NCBI RefSeq assembly: GCF_040939305.1
Contig: NZ_CP162511.1
Coordinates: forward strand, 3,658,001-3,722,000
Direction: 5' to 3'
Origin: Herbiconiux sp. A18JL235
Lineage (GTDB): Bacteria > Actinomycetota > Actinomycetes > Actinomycetales > Microbacteriaceae
Length of the DNA stretch: 64,000 nt
Position numbers and translations under genes: made by a program. Of the stretch, positions 16,506-24,707 are shown piece after piece. The notes beneath the pieces are model-generated. The model saw only the letters and a list, made by a program, of their open reading frames with translations, was not told where the DNA came from and did not search any database. Numbering within the stretch: the stretch's first letter is position 1; each line of letters begins with the position of its first letter.

Positions 16506-17566
16506 CGTGCCCCGCCGCCGTAGTACGACTCGCCCACGGTCGCCGGCTCGAACGCACCGCGGTCGGTGACGACGCGGGTGACGAATCGCGCCGGGGTGAC
16601 GTCGAAGGCCGGGTACCATGCCTCGGTGACGAGCGGCGAAGCGGTGCGCCGCGAGAGCGTGTGCAGCACCTCGGCGGGGTCGCGCTCCTCCACCACGATG
16701 TCGGCGGCGGTGGGCGCTGCGGGGTCGGGCGCCTGCACGAGCGCGTAGAACGGCACCTCGAAGGCCGATGCAGCGACGGCGAGCCCGAGGGTACCCACCT
16801 TGTTCACCACGCTCCCGTCGAGCGACACGCGGTCGGCGGCGGTGACGAGGGCATCGACCCGGCCGAGGGTCGACCCCGGCGCGAGAGCCGCGGCGCCCAT
16901 CCCGTCGGTGATGAGGGTGACGCGCTCGCCGAACTCGGCGAGCGTGTGCGAGGTGAGCCTGGCGCCCTGCAGGTAGGGCCGGGTCTCGGTGGCGACCCAC
17001 TCGAAGCTCTTCCCCGCCTCGCGGGCAGCACGCACCAGCTCGATGAGGTAGGTGTCCATCCAGCAGTGGGTGAGCACGCGCGCACCGTCGGCGAGCAGGG
17101 CGGCCGTCTCGACACCGAGCCGGTGGCTGCGGGCCCGGTACGACTCCGCCCCCGTCCGTGCCGCCTCGACGGCGGCCTCGACGAGTGCTGCGGTGGTGGT
17201 GGCCGGGGCGATGGCGGCGAGCACGTGCTCGACCGCCTCGCGCGGGTGGTTGTTCGTGGGGCGGGCGTTCTCGAGCGCGCTGCCGGCCGCGCGCATCCGA
17301 TCGGTCGCCGCCTCGAGCGGCAGGTCGCGCACCTGCAACGCGGTGAGCTCGAGGCCCGCGTAGGCGGCGAAGAGGGGGCCGGAGCTCTGCGTCACCATCG
17401 CGGTGATGGCCGCGGCCACCTGCTCGGCGTCGGCGGCCTCGACCCACTCGAGGCGTTCGGGGAACACGCGACGGTCGAGGATGCGCACCACGCCGCCGTC
17501 GACCCGCACCGAGTCGTCGAGAACGGGCCGGTCGCGAGGGGTGGGTTTCGTCGTGCCAGTGGTCAT
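16502..17566 (-). CDS. mtnA: S-methyl-5-thioribose-1-phosphate isomerase (divergent)
   Basis: 354 aa, eIF-2B-like isomerase fold. It should convert methylthioribose-1-phosphate to methylthioribulose-1-phosphate. The catalytic Cys is at about residue 168 (VLTHCWMDTYLIE) and the Asp at about 221 (LITDGMGAAALAP). The ARPTNNHPREAVEHV segment corresponds to the family RPT motif, and the C-terminus AFDVTPARFVTRVVTDRG is well conserved. The residues around the catalytic Cys and Asp differ from the common HCNAG and TDNM forms, so a related 5-substituted ribose phosphate is possible. First gene of the operon; ATG at 17564-17566 with GACGGGAA upstream. Confidence 0.88.
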   Translation of the reverse strand: MTTGTTKPTPRDRPVLDDSVRVDGGVVRILDRRVFPERLEWVEAADAEQVAAAITAMVTQSSGPLFAAYAGLELTALQVRDLPLEAATDRMRAAGSALENARPTNNHPREAVEHVLAAIAPATTTAALVEAAVEAARTGAESYRARSHRLGVETAALLADGARVLTHCWMDTYLIELVRAAREAGKSFEWVATETRPYLQGARLTSHTLAEFGERVTLITDGMGAAALAPGSTLGRVDALVTAADRVSLDGSVVNKVGTLGLAVAASAFEVPFYALVQAPDPAAPTAADIVVEERDPAEVLHTLSRRTASPLVTEAWYPAFDVTPARFVTRVVTDRGAFEPATVGESYYGGGAR

Positions 17567-17667
17567 GTGGTTCCCGTCGATCTCCCCCCACGAGGATACC
17601 GGCTCGGACCGACGCTCTCGTTCGGCGCACCCCTAAGCTTGCTGTGTCCGCGACGATCAGGAGACCC

Positions 17668-18348
17668 ATGAGCTTCCCCGACGGCACCCCGACGCCTCCC
17701 GCCGGCTGGTATCCCGACCCGGCGGGCTCACCCGCCCAGCGCTGGTGGGACGGCGCGCGGTGGACGGAGCACCTCCAGCACGCCCAGCCCGCCACGCCTC
17801 AGGCTCCCCCACCGGCCCCGTACGGCGCCTATGCTCCCGTGGCGCCCGCACCCGTTCCCCCGGGAACGCCGGTGTACAACGTCTTCATCTGGGTGATCAC
17901 GTTCCTTCCGCTGGTGTCACTGCTGCTCCTGCCGCTCAGCCTCACCGAGGTCGACCGCATGATCGCCTACACCGGCGACCCCTACGGCGACCCGTACGGC
18001 CTCTCCCCCTACGGCGGCTACAGCCCGGCGGGGCTCGCCGCCCAGGCGATCACCACCATCGCGGGCTGGCTGATCTACGCCGCGGTCATCGTGTTCGCGG
18101 TGCTCGACCGCAAGTGGCTGCTCCGCCACGGCTACGATCGGCCGTTCCACTGGGCCTGGGCGTTCCTCGGCGTCGTGTACCCGATCGGGCGCTCCGTCAT
18201 CGTGCGCCGGCGGGCGGGCCGGGGCATCGCACCGATGTGGGCGTCGATCGCCATCCTCGCGCTGTCGATCATCGTGAGCATCGTCGTCGCGGTCGCGGTG
18301 TTCAACGCCGTGTTCGCGGCAGCGACCCTGACGGGCAGCTACACCTAG
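17668..18348 (+). CDS. DUF2510 membrane protein
   Basis: 226 aa. The N-terminal DUF2510 motif reads PPAGWYPDPAGSPAQRWWDGARWTEH. It is a short Trp-rich module common in actinobacterial membrane proteins, thought to lie on the cytosolic side. A Pro/Ala linker is followed by about four hydrophobic segments (VFIWVITFLPLVSLLLLPLSL, AITTIAGWLIYAAVIVFAVL, WAWAFLGVVYPIGRSVIV, SIAILALSIIVSIVVAVAVF). Its function is unknown. ATG at 17668 with AGGAG 5 nt upstream. Divergent from mtnA, across a gap of about 100 nt. Confidence 0.85.
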   Translation: MSFPDGTPTPPAGWYPDPAGSPAQRWWDGARWTEHLQHAQPATPQAPPPAPYGAYAPVAPAPVPPGTPVYNVFIWVITFLPLVSLLLLPLSLTEVDRMIAYTGDPYGDPYGLSPYGGYSPAGLAAQAITTIAGWLIYAAVIVFAVLDRKWLLRHGYDRPFHWAWAFLGVVYPIGRSVIVRRRAGRGIAPMWASIAILALSIIVSIVVAVAVFNAVFAAATLTGSYT

Positions 18349-18358
18349 CACCGCCCGC

Positions 18359-18976
18359 CTAGCTGACGATCGGGATCAGCTCCCTGAGCGAGCTGATCAC
18401 CTCGACGGCGCCCGCGGCACGCAAGGAGCCCGCACTGGCCTCCCCCTCGGTCACCCCGATCGGCGTGAACCCCGCCGCCGAGGCGCAGCGCATGTCGTCG
18501 GCGGAGTCGCTGACGAAGTAGGCCTCCTGGCGCGTCGCACGATGACGCAGCAGCAGCGCGTACTTGTCGGGAACCGAGGCGTCGACCGAGCTCCACACCG
18601 CGGGAACCGCGAGCGAGCGCTGGTCGAAGCGCACGGCAGACGCGGAGGAGGCCGACACCACCCCGAGCCAGGCCCCCTGGCGCGCGAGCTCGTCGAGGCA
18701 CTCGACGGCTCCGTCACGCAGGTGCGCCCTTGCGGCGTCGAGTTCGCACGTCCATTCCGCCTCGGCGGCGGCGCGGTCGTCCAGGTCGACGCCGAGACGC
18801 TCGAACAACTCGCTGAGCGGAAGGCGGAAGCGCATCGAGAACTCGGTCTCGCCGAGGCCCGGCAGCCCGCGCCGGGCGAGCACGACGTTGAGCGCAGCCC
18901 TGGCCCGGTCGGCGTCGATCACGACCGTGTCGCCCCAGTCGAACAGCACCATCGTCCGCGTGAGCGGACCCGTCAC
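18359..18976 (-). CDS. HAD-superfamily phosphatase
   Basis: About 205 aa. Motif I is VLFDWGDTVV (nucleophile Asp and acid/base Asp), motif II is GVVSASSAS, motif III Lys is in VPDKYALLL, and motif IV is YFVSDSADDMRCASAAGF. The helical cap lies between motifs I and II. It is a small-molecule phosphatase of the phosphoglycolate phosphatase-like class; substrate unknown. The start is ambiguous. The GTG at 18974-18976 has GAGGGG 5 nt upstream. ATGs at 18994, 19027 and 18952 are alternatives. The gene is convergent with the DUF2510 gene. The 184-nt gap upstream, to the GH114-like gene, shows nothing certain. Confidence 0.78.
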   Translation of the reverse strand: MTGPLTRTMVLFDWGDTVVIDADRARAALNVVLARRGLPGLGETEFSMRFRLPLSELFERLGVDLDDRAAAEAEWTCELDAARAHLRDGAVECLDELARQGAWLGVVSASSASAVRFDQRSLAVPAVWSSVDASVPDKYALLLRHRATRQEAYFVSDSADDMRCASAAGFTPIGVTEGEASAGSLRAAGAVEVISSLRELIPIVS

Positions 18977-19160
18977 ACGTCGCCCCTCGCCCATGGCTGA
19001 CCCCACCGTCCTGTCGCACCCGGCCATCGTGCTCCCGGTGTGATCAATCCTCGCAAGCCGCAGGTGACCGCGAGGCGGCACGACCGGAGAAGGTCGGGTG
19101 AACGGAGCGTGAAGAACGAGGGCCGACGTGACCTGCACCGGGAGGCGCGCCGAGGGCCGC

Positions 19161-20081
19161 TCAGCACCGCTCGTACACGTACCCCTTCTCGCCCTTGGGC
19201 ACGAGGTCGTGGTCGCGCAGGATGACGCTCCGCGGCGTCGCCGGGTTCGCACAGACCTCCTCGAAGGTGCCGCGCAGGTCGTCGGCGTACTCGATGTCGA
19301 GCACCCTCGCACCGTAGGGGCCGGTGTAGGCCTCGCACTCGTCGAACAGGGCGCACTGCTCCGAGACCGCGAAGTCGAAGCCGATCTCGGTCGCACCGCG
19401 GTCGCCGAGCTCCGGCGTGTTCTTCTGGCCCACGGCGAGGCCGACCTCGTGCGCGAAGGCGACGAGGGAGGTGGCGAAGGTGACCGCCGCTTCGAGGTCG
19501 AACGCCCCCTTCGCGCGGGTGTACGAGTCGAGGTTGTCGAACTCGACCGCGTCGAAGCCTGCGGCCGCGCATCCGGCGATCGTCTCCGACTGGCGCTCGA
19601 CGATGGCCTGACGGTTGTCGTCGGTGGAGATGTCGAGAATGTACTCGTCGGGCCAGCCCGCGTCGGCGAGCGGCTCGCCCTCGTCGTCGTGCACGACGAG
19701 CACATCGGGCCAGGTGGCATCGGGCTGACTCTGGAAGGCGTTGACGTAGCAGACGTTGTACAGGCCCTTCGCGGGGGTGTCGGTGCTGTCGCGCACCACG
19801 ACGGTGACGCCCTTCGGCGGCTCGTACCCCCCGCCCAGCTGGTAGTCGAACACGGGGTCGGCCGGAAGCTGCTTCACCCCGCCGACCGCGGTGGCGGTGG
19901 GGGTGGGCGTCGGAGTCGCCGGTGCGCTCGCCGTGGCAGCGACGTCGGGTTCTCCCTCGTCTGCTGCCGCCGTGCATCCGCTCAGCACCACGGCTGCGAC
20001 GAGGCCCGCGCCGGCCACGGCGAGCCAGCGCGATCGGCGCCGGCGCACGCCGTCGCCCAGCTGAACGTCGAGACTGCTCAT
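19161..20081 (-). CDS. GH114-like (endo-alpha-1,4-polygalactosaminidase family) lipoprotein
   Basis: 306 aa. Lipobox LSGC after a hydrophobic stretch, then a Thr/Pro/Ala linker of about 40 residues. The catalytic-fold region is of the GH114/DUF297 TIM-barrel type. It includes VFDYQLGGGYEPPKG, KGLYNVCYVNAFQSQPD, AAGFDAVEFDNLDSY with a conserved Asp/Glu pair, GLAVGQKNTPELGD, and VLDIEYADDLRGTFE. Known members cleave polygalactosamine, an exopolysaccharide. Activity of this one is inferred from family only. ATG at 20079-20081 lies exactly 6 nt after TAGGCT, suggesting a leaderless mRNA. No operon partner. Confidence 0.8.
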   Translation of the reverse strand: MSSLDVQLGDGVRRRRSRWLAVAGAGLVAAVVLSGCTAAADEGEPDVAATASAPATPTPTPTATAVGGVKQLPADPVFDYQLGGGYEPPKGVTVVVRDSTDTPAKGLYNVCYVNAFQSQPDATWPDVLVVHDDEGEPLADAGWPDEYILDISTDDNRQAIVERQSETIAGCAAAGFDAVEFDNLDSYTRAKGAFDLEAAVTFATSLVAFAHEVGLAVGQKNTPELGDRGATEIGFDFAVSEQCALFDECEAYTGPYGARVLDIEYADDLRGTFEEVCANPATPRSVILRDHDLVPKGEKGYVYERC

Positions 20082-20110
20082 GATGCGAGCCTACGGCTCT
20101 CGGCCACGGG

Positions 20111-20869
20111 CTAGACCAGCCCGGCCGAGTAGGCGAAGATCACAGCCTGCACCCGGTCGCGGAGCTCGAGCTTCATGAGCACCCGGCCGACGTGGGTCTT
20201 CACCGTCGACTCGGAGAGGAACAGGCGCCCGGCGATCTCGGTGTTCGTGAGCCCCTCCGCCATCGCCACCAGCACCTCGTGCTCCCGCTCGGTGAGGGAG
20301 GCGAGGCGTGCGGCGTCGGCGGGGTCGAGCGGGGAGTCGCCGGCGGCGCCCGACGCGGCACCGCCGCCCGACACCGTGCCTGATCCCGACCCTGCCCCGG
20401 CACCCTGGCCCGGCAGCGCTGGGCCGAACAGCTCGAGCAGCTTGCGCGTGATGCGCGGCGACACCGCCGCGTCGCCCGAGGCGACGGCCCTGATCGCCGC
20501 CACGAGCTCGGTGGGCTGCGCGTCTTTCAGCAGGAACCCGCTCGCCCCGGCGTTCAGTCCCGCGAAGGCGTACTCGTCGAGGTCGAAGGTGGTGAGGATG
20601 ATGATGCGGCTCGCCGGGTTCGTCGCCACGATCGCGCGAGTCGCCTCGATGCCGTCGAGGCCGGGCATGCGCACGTCCATCAGCACGACGTCGGGTGTGA
20701 GGCGCGCGACGGCGTCGATGGCCTCGCGCCCATCGCCAGCCTCGCCCACCACCTCGATGCCGGGCTGGGCCTCGAGCACCATCCTCATACCGAGCCTGAT
20801 CAGGTTCTGGTCGTCGACGAGCAGCACACGGATGCTCGCCGTCACGTCGCGAGGCGGGGTGTCGGTCAC
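20111..20869 (-). CDS. Response regulator, NarL/LuxR type
   Basis: 252 aa. The N-terminal receiver domain has IRVLLVDDQNLIR, the phospho-acceptor Asp in VVLMDVRMPG, and the Lys in FLLKDAQ. The C-terminal LuxR helix-turn-helix reads SLTEREHEVLVAMAEGLTN followed by SESTVKTHVGRVLMKL. Between them is a low-complexity Gly/Ser/Ala linker of about 40 residues, longer than usual. The GTG start at 20867-20869 overlaps the kinase stop (GTGA). It presumably controls the adjacent ABC transporter operon in response to the cognate kinase. Confidence 0.92.
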   Translation of the reverse strand: MTDTPPRDVTASIRVLLVDDQNLIRLGMRMVLEAQPGIEVVGEAGDGREAIDAVARLTPDVVLMDVRMPGLDGIEATRAIVATNPASRIIILTTFDLDEYAFAGLNAGASGFLLKDAQPTELVAAIRAVASGDAAVSPRITRKLLELFGPALPGQGAGAGSGSGTVSGGGAASGAAGDSPLDPADAARLASLTEREHEVLVAMAEGLTNTEIAGRLFLSESTVKTHVGRVLMKLELRDRVQAVIFAYSAGLV

Positions 20870-22374
20870 GGGGCGGTCTCCTCTGGGCGGGGGGCGGGGA
20901 AGTCTGCGCGAGGGCCGCCGGCGGTGGCGGAGCCGCCGGCGGGGGCGGCGCTGTCGGTGACGTTGGCGGAGCCGGCGGGGGCGTCGGGGGCGGAGCCGCC
21001 GGTGGGGGCGGCGTCGGGTTCGCGTCCCTCCGCCGCTGCGGCACCGCCGGGCGAGGCAGGACCGTCGGTGGACCGCAGGTGGGCGCGCACCCGCCAGCCG
21101 CGGGCGCCCGCCGGCCCCACGGTGACCGTGCCGCCGTGCAAGGCGACTCGCTCCCGCATGCCGATGAGCCCGCGCCCCGAACCGGTCGAGCGGGCACCGC
21201 GGGCCGGGTCGACGCCGTCGTCGGCCACCTCGACGTCGATGCCGTCGCGGGCGTAGGCGATCACGACGTCGACCTTGCCCGGCTGCAGGGCGTAACGCAG
21301 TGCGTTCGTGAGCGCCTCCTGCACCACCCGGAACACCGTGAGCTGCAGCACGGGGTCGACGGGTGGTTCACCCGAGGTGGTGTAGCGCACCGGGAGGCCC
21401 GCCACGCGGTACGACTCGATCATCTCGGCGAGGTCGGCGGTACCGGGCTGCGGCGTGAGCGGGGCCGACGCCGCACGCTCCGCGGCGTCGGCCGGGTCAT
21501 CCGTCGACTCGGTCAGCACGCCGAGCGAACGCCGCATGTCGGTGAGGGCGCGGCGTGCAGTGATGCCGGTCTGCCGCACGGCCTCGCGGGCCGACTCGGG
21601 CGAGCGGTCGATGCTCGCCTCCGCCCCGTCGCTGAGCGCGACGATGACGGTGAGGCTGTGCGCCACGATGTCGTGCATCTCGCGCGCGATGCGGGTGCGC
21701 TCGGCGGCGGCGGCGAGCTGCGCGCGCTGGTCGCGCTCGCGGGCCAGCTGCTCGGCGCGGTCGAGCAGGGCGACGATGTAGCGGCGGCGGTTGCCGAAGG
21801 TGATGCCGACCAGGGTCGAGATGACGAGCAGCAGCGAGAACAGCACGGTGTAGCCGATGATGCCGGCGATGTCTCCCGGGTCGGCGATGACGAGGGAGAG
21901 GCAGCCGGCACCCGCGCCGATTGCCGTGAACAGCCACGCAGAGCGGGAGGAGCGGTACACCGCGAGGGCGTAGAGCGCGAACATCATGGGCACGCCGTCG
22001 AGCTGCAGCGAGCTCATGGTGCTGATGAGCAGCGACCCGGCGATGATGGCCGCGCTGATGACCGGGACGTGGCGGCGGAACAGCAGCGCCACCGTCACCG
22101 CGCAGGTGACGTAGAACGCGAGCAACCAGTAGACGGGGCTCGAGCGCAACAGGTCGGTGCCGAACGGCTGCGAACCGAACAGCGACGCGATGAACGCGAT
22201 GAAGGTCGCCGAGGCCATCGGCACCGCGTAGCCACCGGCGATGAAGCCGTCGAGCAGCCACGGGTGCCGGGCGAGCCAGCTGCGGATGAAGCCCGGCGGC
22301 TTGGGCAGCTGGAGGTCCTCGGCATCGACGGGACGGGCCGTCGATGCCGAGGACGGGAAGGCGGGGATGGTCAG
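20866..22374 (-). CDS. Sensor histidine kinase (HisKA_3 type)
   Basis: About 502 aa. The N-terminal half carries several membrane helices (for example GFIAGGYAVPMASATFIAFI, PVISAAIIAGSLLISTM, IIGYTVLFSLLLVISTLVGI). The dimerisation/phosphoacceptor segment is RTRIAREMHDIVAHSL, with His as the phosphorylated residue. The ATPase domain ends in a G-box, GRGLIGMRERVALHGG. The C-terminus is a low-complexity Ala/Gly/Pro/Ser tail of about 60 residues. The start is odd: no ATG, GTG or TTG precedes the first helix. The best candidate is CTG at 22372-22374, which has GGAGGG 4 nt upstream and overlaps the permease stop (CTGA). Confidence 0.88.
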   Translation of the reverse strand: MTIPAFPSSASTARPVDAEDLQLPKPPGFIRSWLARHPWLLDGFIAGGYAVPMASATFIAFIASLFGSQPFGTDLLRSSPVYWLLAFYVTCAVTVALLFRRHVPVISAAIIAGSLLISTMSSLQLDGVPMMFALYALAVYRSSRSAWLFTAIGAGAGCLSLVIADPGDIAGIIGYTVLFSLLLVISTLVGITFGNRRRYIVALLDRAEQLARERDQRAQLAAAAERTRIAREMHDIVAHSLTVIVALSDGAEASIDRSPESAREAVRQTGITARRALTDMRRSLGVLTESTDDPADAAERAASAPLTPQPGTADLAEMIESYRVAGLPVRYTTSGEPPVDPVLQLTVFRVVQEALTNALRYALQPGKVDVVIAYARDGIDVEVADDGVDPARGARSTGSGRGLIGMRERVALHGGTVTVGPAGARGWRVRAHLRSTDGPASPGGAAAAEGREPDAAPTGGSAPDAPAGSANVTDSAAPAGGSATAGGPRADFPAPRPEETAP

Positions 22375-23213
22375 GCGTCCCTCCGGGAGAGCAGGATGGC
22401 TGCGGGCGTGGCCACGACCGCGATCCACCCGAGCATAACCAGCACGGCCTGCCACGGCTCGAACACGTCGCCGCCGAAGAACAACGACTGGCCCACCACT
22501 CCGGGCAGCCACTGGCCGAGCACGGTCGACCACTCGGCGTTGACGAACGAGAGCACGGTCGGCACCACGAGCAGGAGGCCCACGGCGGCGGCGATCCCGC
22601 CGGCGGTGTGCCGCAGCACGGCGCCGAGGAAGAACGCGACCAGCCCGATGAGCGCCAGGTACCCCGCAGCACCCACCAGGTGCGCCCACACCTCGGTGTC
22701 GAGCAGGGACGAGGTGTAACCGCGGGCGGAGAGCAGCGGCACGGTGACGGCATAGGTGGCGACGATGGCGACGAGGCCCACCACGAAGCTGGTGACGGCG
22801 AACACGAGCGCCTTGGCCCAGAGCACCGGGAGGCGCCGCGGCACGGCGGTGAGGCTCGACCGGATCTGCCCCGTTCCGTACTCGCCGCTGATCACCAGCA
22901 CGCCGAGCACCGAGATCACCAGCTGGTTGAACATCACGCCGAGCGACGCCGCGAACACCGCGGCGCTGGCTCCGCTCTGCACGGCCACCCCTGTCGCGTC
23001 GGCGCCCGTCGCGTCGGGGATGGTGAAACTGATCAGCACCCCCATGGCGATCTGCAGCACGACGAGGATGACGTAGGCCCAGATCGTCGAGCGGAGCGTG
23101 GTCAGCTTGATCCACTCGCTCTTCAGCACGCCGCCGAACCGCAGGCGAGGCTCGGGCATCGGCTGGTGCGAGGCGCGCGCCGGCGTGGGCGCGGCAGTCG
23201 TGGCGGCGCTCAT
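22371..23213 (-). CDS. ABC-2 type transporter permease
   Basis: 280 aa with about six membrane helices and the FGGVLKSEWIKLTTLRSTIWAY N-terminal motif of ABC-2 permeases, which often pair with LanF/BcrA-like ATPases. An ISGEYGTGQIRSSL motif lies in the first cytoplasmic loop. It overlaps the ATPase stop by ATGA, and its own stop overlaps the histidine kinase start. The set resembles antimicrobial-peptide or bacitracin-type export/resistance modules with a dedicated two-component system. The substrate is not evident. Confidence 0.87.
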   Translation of the reverse strand: MSAATTAAPTPARASHQPMPEPRLRFGGVLKSEWIKLTTLRSTIWAYVILVVLQIAMGVLISFTIPDATGADATGVAVQSGASAAVFAASLGVMFNQLVISVLGVLVISGEYGTGQIRSSLTAVPRRLPVLWAKALVFAVTSFVVGLVAIVATYAVTVPLLSARGYTSSLLDTEVWAHLVGAAGYLALIGLVAFFLGAVLRHTAGGIAAAVGLLLVVPTVLSFVNAEWSTVLGQWLPGVVGQSLFFGGDVFEPWQAVLVMLGWIAVVATPAAILLSRRDA

Positions 23214-24136
23214 CGTGCCACCGCCGCATTCGGAGCGACCGTGGTGCGGTACTCGACTTCGTCGCGGGTGAGATTCATGTAGGCGTCCTCCAGAGAGCCT
23301 CGAACGGTGGTGAGCTCGTGCAGGGCGACGCCCGCGGCGAGCGCGGCGTCGCCGATGACCTCGGCCGCGAGCCCGCGCACCTCGACGGTGTCGGCGGCCA
23401 CGCTGGTGACCGTCACGTCGGGGTGGGCGAGCCACCTGGCGAGCTCGTCGATGCGCGGGCTGGTCGCCCGCACGAAGGTCTGGGTCGAACCGACGATGTC
23501 GGCGACCGGGGAATCGGCGATGACCTTGCCCTTGCCGATCACGATGATGTGGTCGGCGGTGAGCGCCATCTCGCTCATCAGGTGGCTCGACAGCAGCACC
23601 GTGCGGCCCTCCGCCGCGAGCGCCCGCACGAAGCCGCGCACCCAGAGCACGCCCTCGGGGTCGAGCCCGTTGACGGGCTCGTCGAGGATGAGGGTGGCCG
23701 GGTCGCCGAGCAGGGCCGCGGCAAGGCCGAGCCGCTGGCCCATGCCGAGCGAGAAGCCGCCGACGCGCTTGCCCGCCACCGAGTGCAGGCCCGTGAGGTC
23801 GATAACCTCGTCGACCCGACGGTTCGGGATGCCGTGGGTCGCCGCGATGGCACGGAGGTGGTTGCGGGCGCTGCGGCCGGTGTGCACGGCCTTCGCCTCG
23901 AGCAGGGCGCCCACCTCGTGGAGGGGCGAGCTGTGCTCGGCGTAGCGGCGGCCGTTCACGGTCACCGAGCCGCTGGTGGGCCGGTCGAGGCCCACGATCA
24001 TGCGCATGGTCGTCGACTTGCCGGCGCCGTTCGGGCCGAGGAACCCGGTCACGAGTCCGGGTCGCACCGTGAAGCTCACGCCGTCGACCGCGGTCTTGGC
24101 TCCATAGCGTTTGGTGAGGGTTGTCGCTTCGATCAT
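23210..24136 (-). CDS. ABC transporter ATP-binding protein (BcrA/LanF-like)
   Basis: 308 aa. Walker A GPNGAGKST, Q-loop region VGALLEAKAVHTGRSARNHL, signature FSLGMGQRLGLA, Walker B ATLILDEPVNGLDPEG, and H-loop LLSSHLMSEM. The signature varies from LSGGQ, as in many drug-resistance ATPases. The C-terminal ~90-residue extension is typical of this group. ATG at 24134-24136 with AAGGAG upstream. First gene of an operon running ATPase, permease, kinase, regulator, all overlapping by 4 nt. Confidence 0.9.
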   Translation of the reverse strand: MIEATTLTKRYGAKTAVDGVSFTVRPGLVTGFLGPNGAGKSTTMRMIVGLDRPTSGSVTVNGRRYAEHSSPLHEVGALLEAKAVHTGRSARNHLRAIAATHGIPNRRVDEVIDLTGLHSVAGKRVGGFSLGMGQRLGLAAALLGDPATLILDEPVNGLDPEGVLWVRGFVRALAAEGRTVLLSSHLMSEMALTADHIIVIGKGKVIADSPVADIVGSTQTFVRATSPRIDELARWLAHPDVTVTSVAADTVEVRGLAAEVIGDAALAAGVALHELTTVRGSLEDAYMNLTRDEVEYRTTVAPNAAVAR

Positions 24137-24264
24137 CTGTGCGTCTCCGTGCTCCTTGCGTGGTGTGCGACGGGCGCGGGCTGCGCCACCGATCACGCTA
24201 CGGATGCGCGGCTACCGGCCCATCCGACGCCGGTGCCGTCTTCGCCGCGGCCTGCTCGACAGCT

Positions 24265-24282
24265 GTGGTACCCGGGTACCAC
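24265..24282. promoter_or_regulatory. 18-bp perfect palindrome upstream of padR promoter
   Basis: GTGGTACCCGGGTACCAC reads the same on both strands. It ends 7 nt before the TTGACA of the promoter at 24290 and lies in the divergent region between the ABC ATPase gene (start 24136) and padR (24355). It is a good operator candidate for PadR or for the nearby response regulator. Confidence 0.5.
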
Positions 24283-24289
24283 GAGGCCG

Positions 24290-24317
24290 TTGACACGCCG
24301 GTATTCAGTGTTACTAT
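24290..24317 (+). promoter_or_regulatory. Sigma-70-type promoter of the padR/ABC export operon
   Basis: TTGACA (24290-24295) and TACTAT (24312-24317) are separated by 16 bp. The AT-rich stretch TACTATGTACCAGTA includes a TACT/AGTA dyad that overlaps the -10, so PadR-type autorepression is plausible. A GGAGG-containing ribosome site precedes the ATG at 24355. Confidence 0.7.
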
Positions 24318-24354
24318 GTACCAGTAGTCAGCGACAATGAGTAGCGGAGGCGGG

Positions 24355-24705
24355 ATGGGCAAGCAGGCGACCGAGATACTGAAGGGCGTGCTCGAGGGCA
24401 TCGTGCTGGCGATCCTCGCCGCGCGCCCGGGGCACGGGTACGAGATCACGACCTGGCTGCGCGAGCAGGGCTTCACCGACATCGCCGAGGGCACCGTCTA
24501 CGCCCTCCTCGTGCGCATCGAGCAGCGCGGGCTCGTCGACGTGGAGAAGGTGCCCTCGGAGAAGGGCCCACCGCGCAAGGTCTACACGCTGAACGCCGAA
24601 GGCCGGCGCCAGCTCGACGAGTTCTGGAGCACCTGGGGCTTCCTCGTCGACCGGCTCGAACAGCTCCGCACGAATCAGCTCCGCACGACGCAGGAAGGAC
24701 AGTAA
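24355..24705 (+). CDS. PadR family transcriptional regulator
   Basis: 116 aa. Winged-helix PadR protein: LKGVLEGIVLAILAARPGHGYEIT at the start, the recognition region DIAEGTVYALLVRIEQRGLV, then a wing with EKGPPRKVYTLNAEGRRQLDEFW. PadR proteins typically repress an adjacent efflux operon until a drug-like ligand binds. I prefer the ATG at 24355 (MGKQATE), which has GGAGG upstream. An in-frame ATG at 24337 would add 6 residues. The downstream DUF1048 gene starts 2 nt after its stop, as in typical padR-DUF1048-ABC operons. Confidence 0.9.
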   Translation: MGKQATEILKGVLEGIVLAILAARPGHGYEITTWLREQGFTDIAEGTVYALLVRIEQRGLVDVEKVPSEKGPPRKVYTLNAEGRRQLDEFWSTWGFLVDRLEQLRTNQLRTTQEGQ

Positions 24706-24707
24706 CG

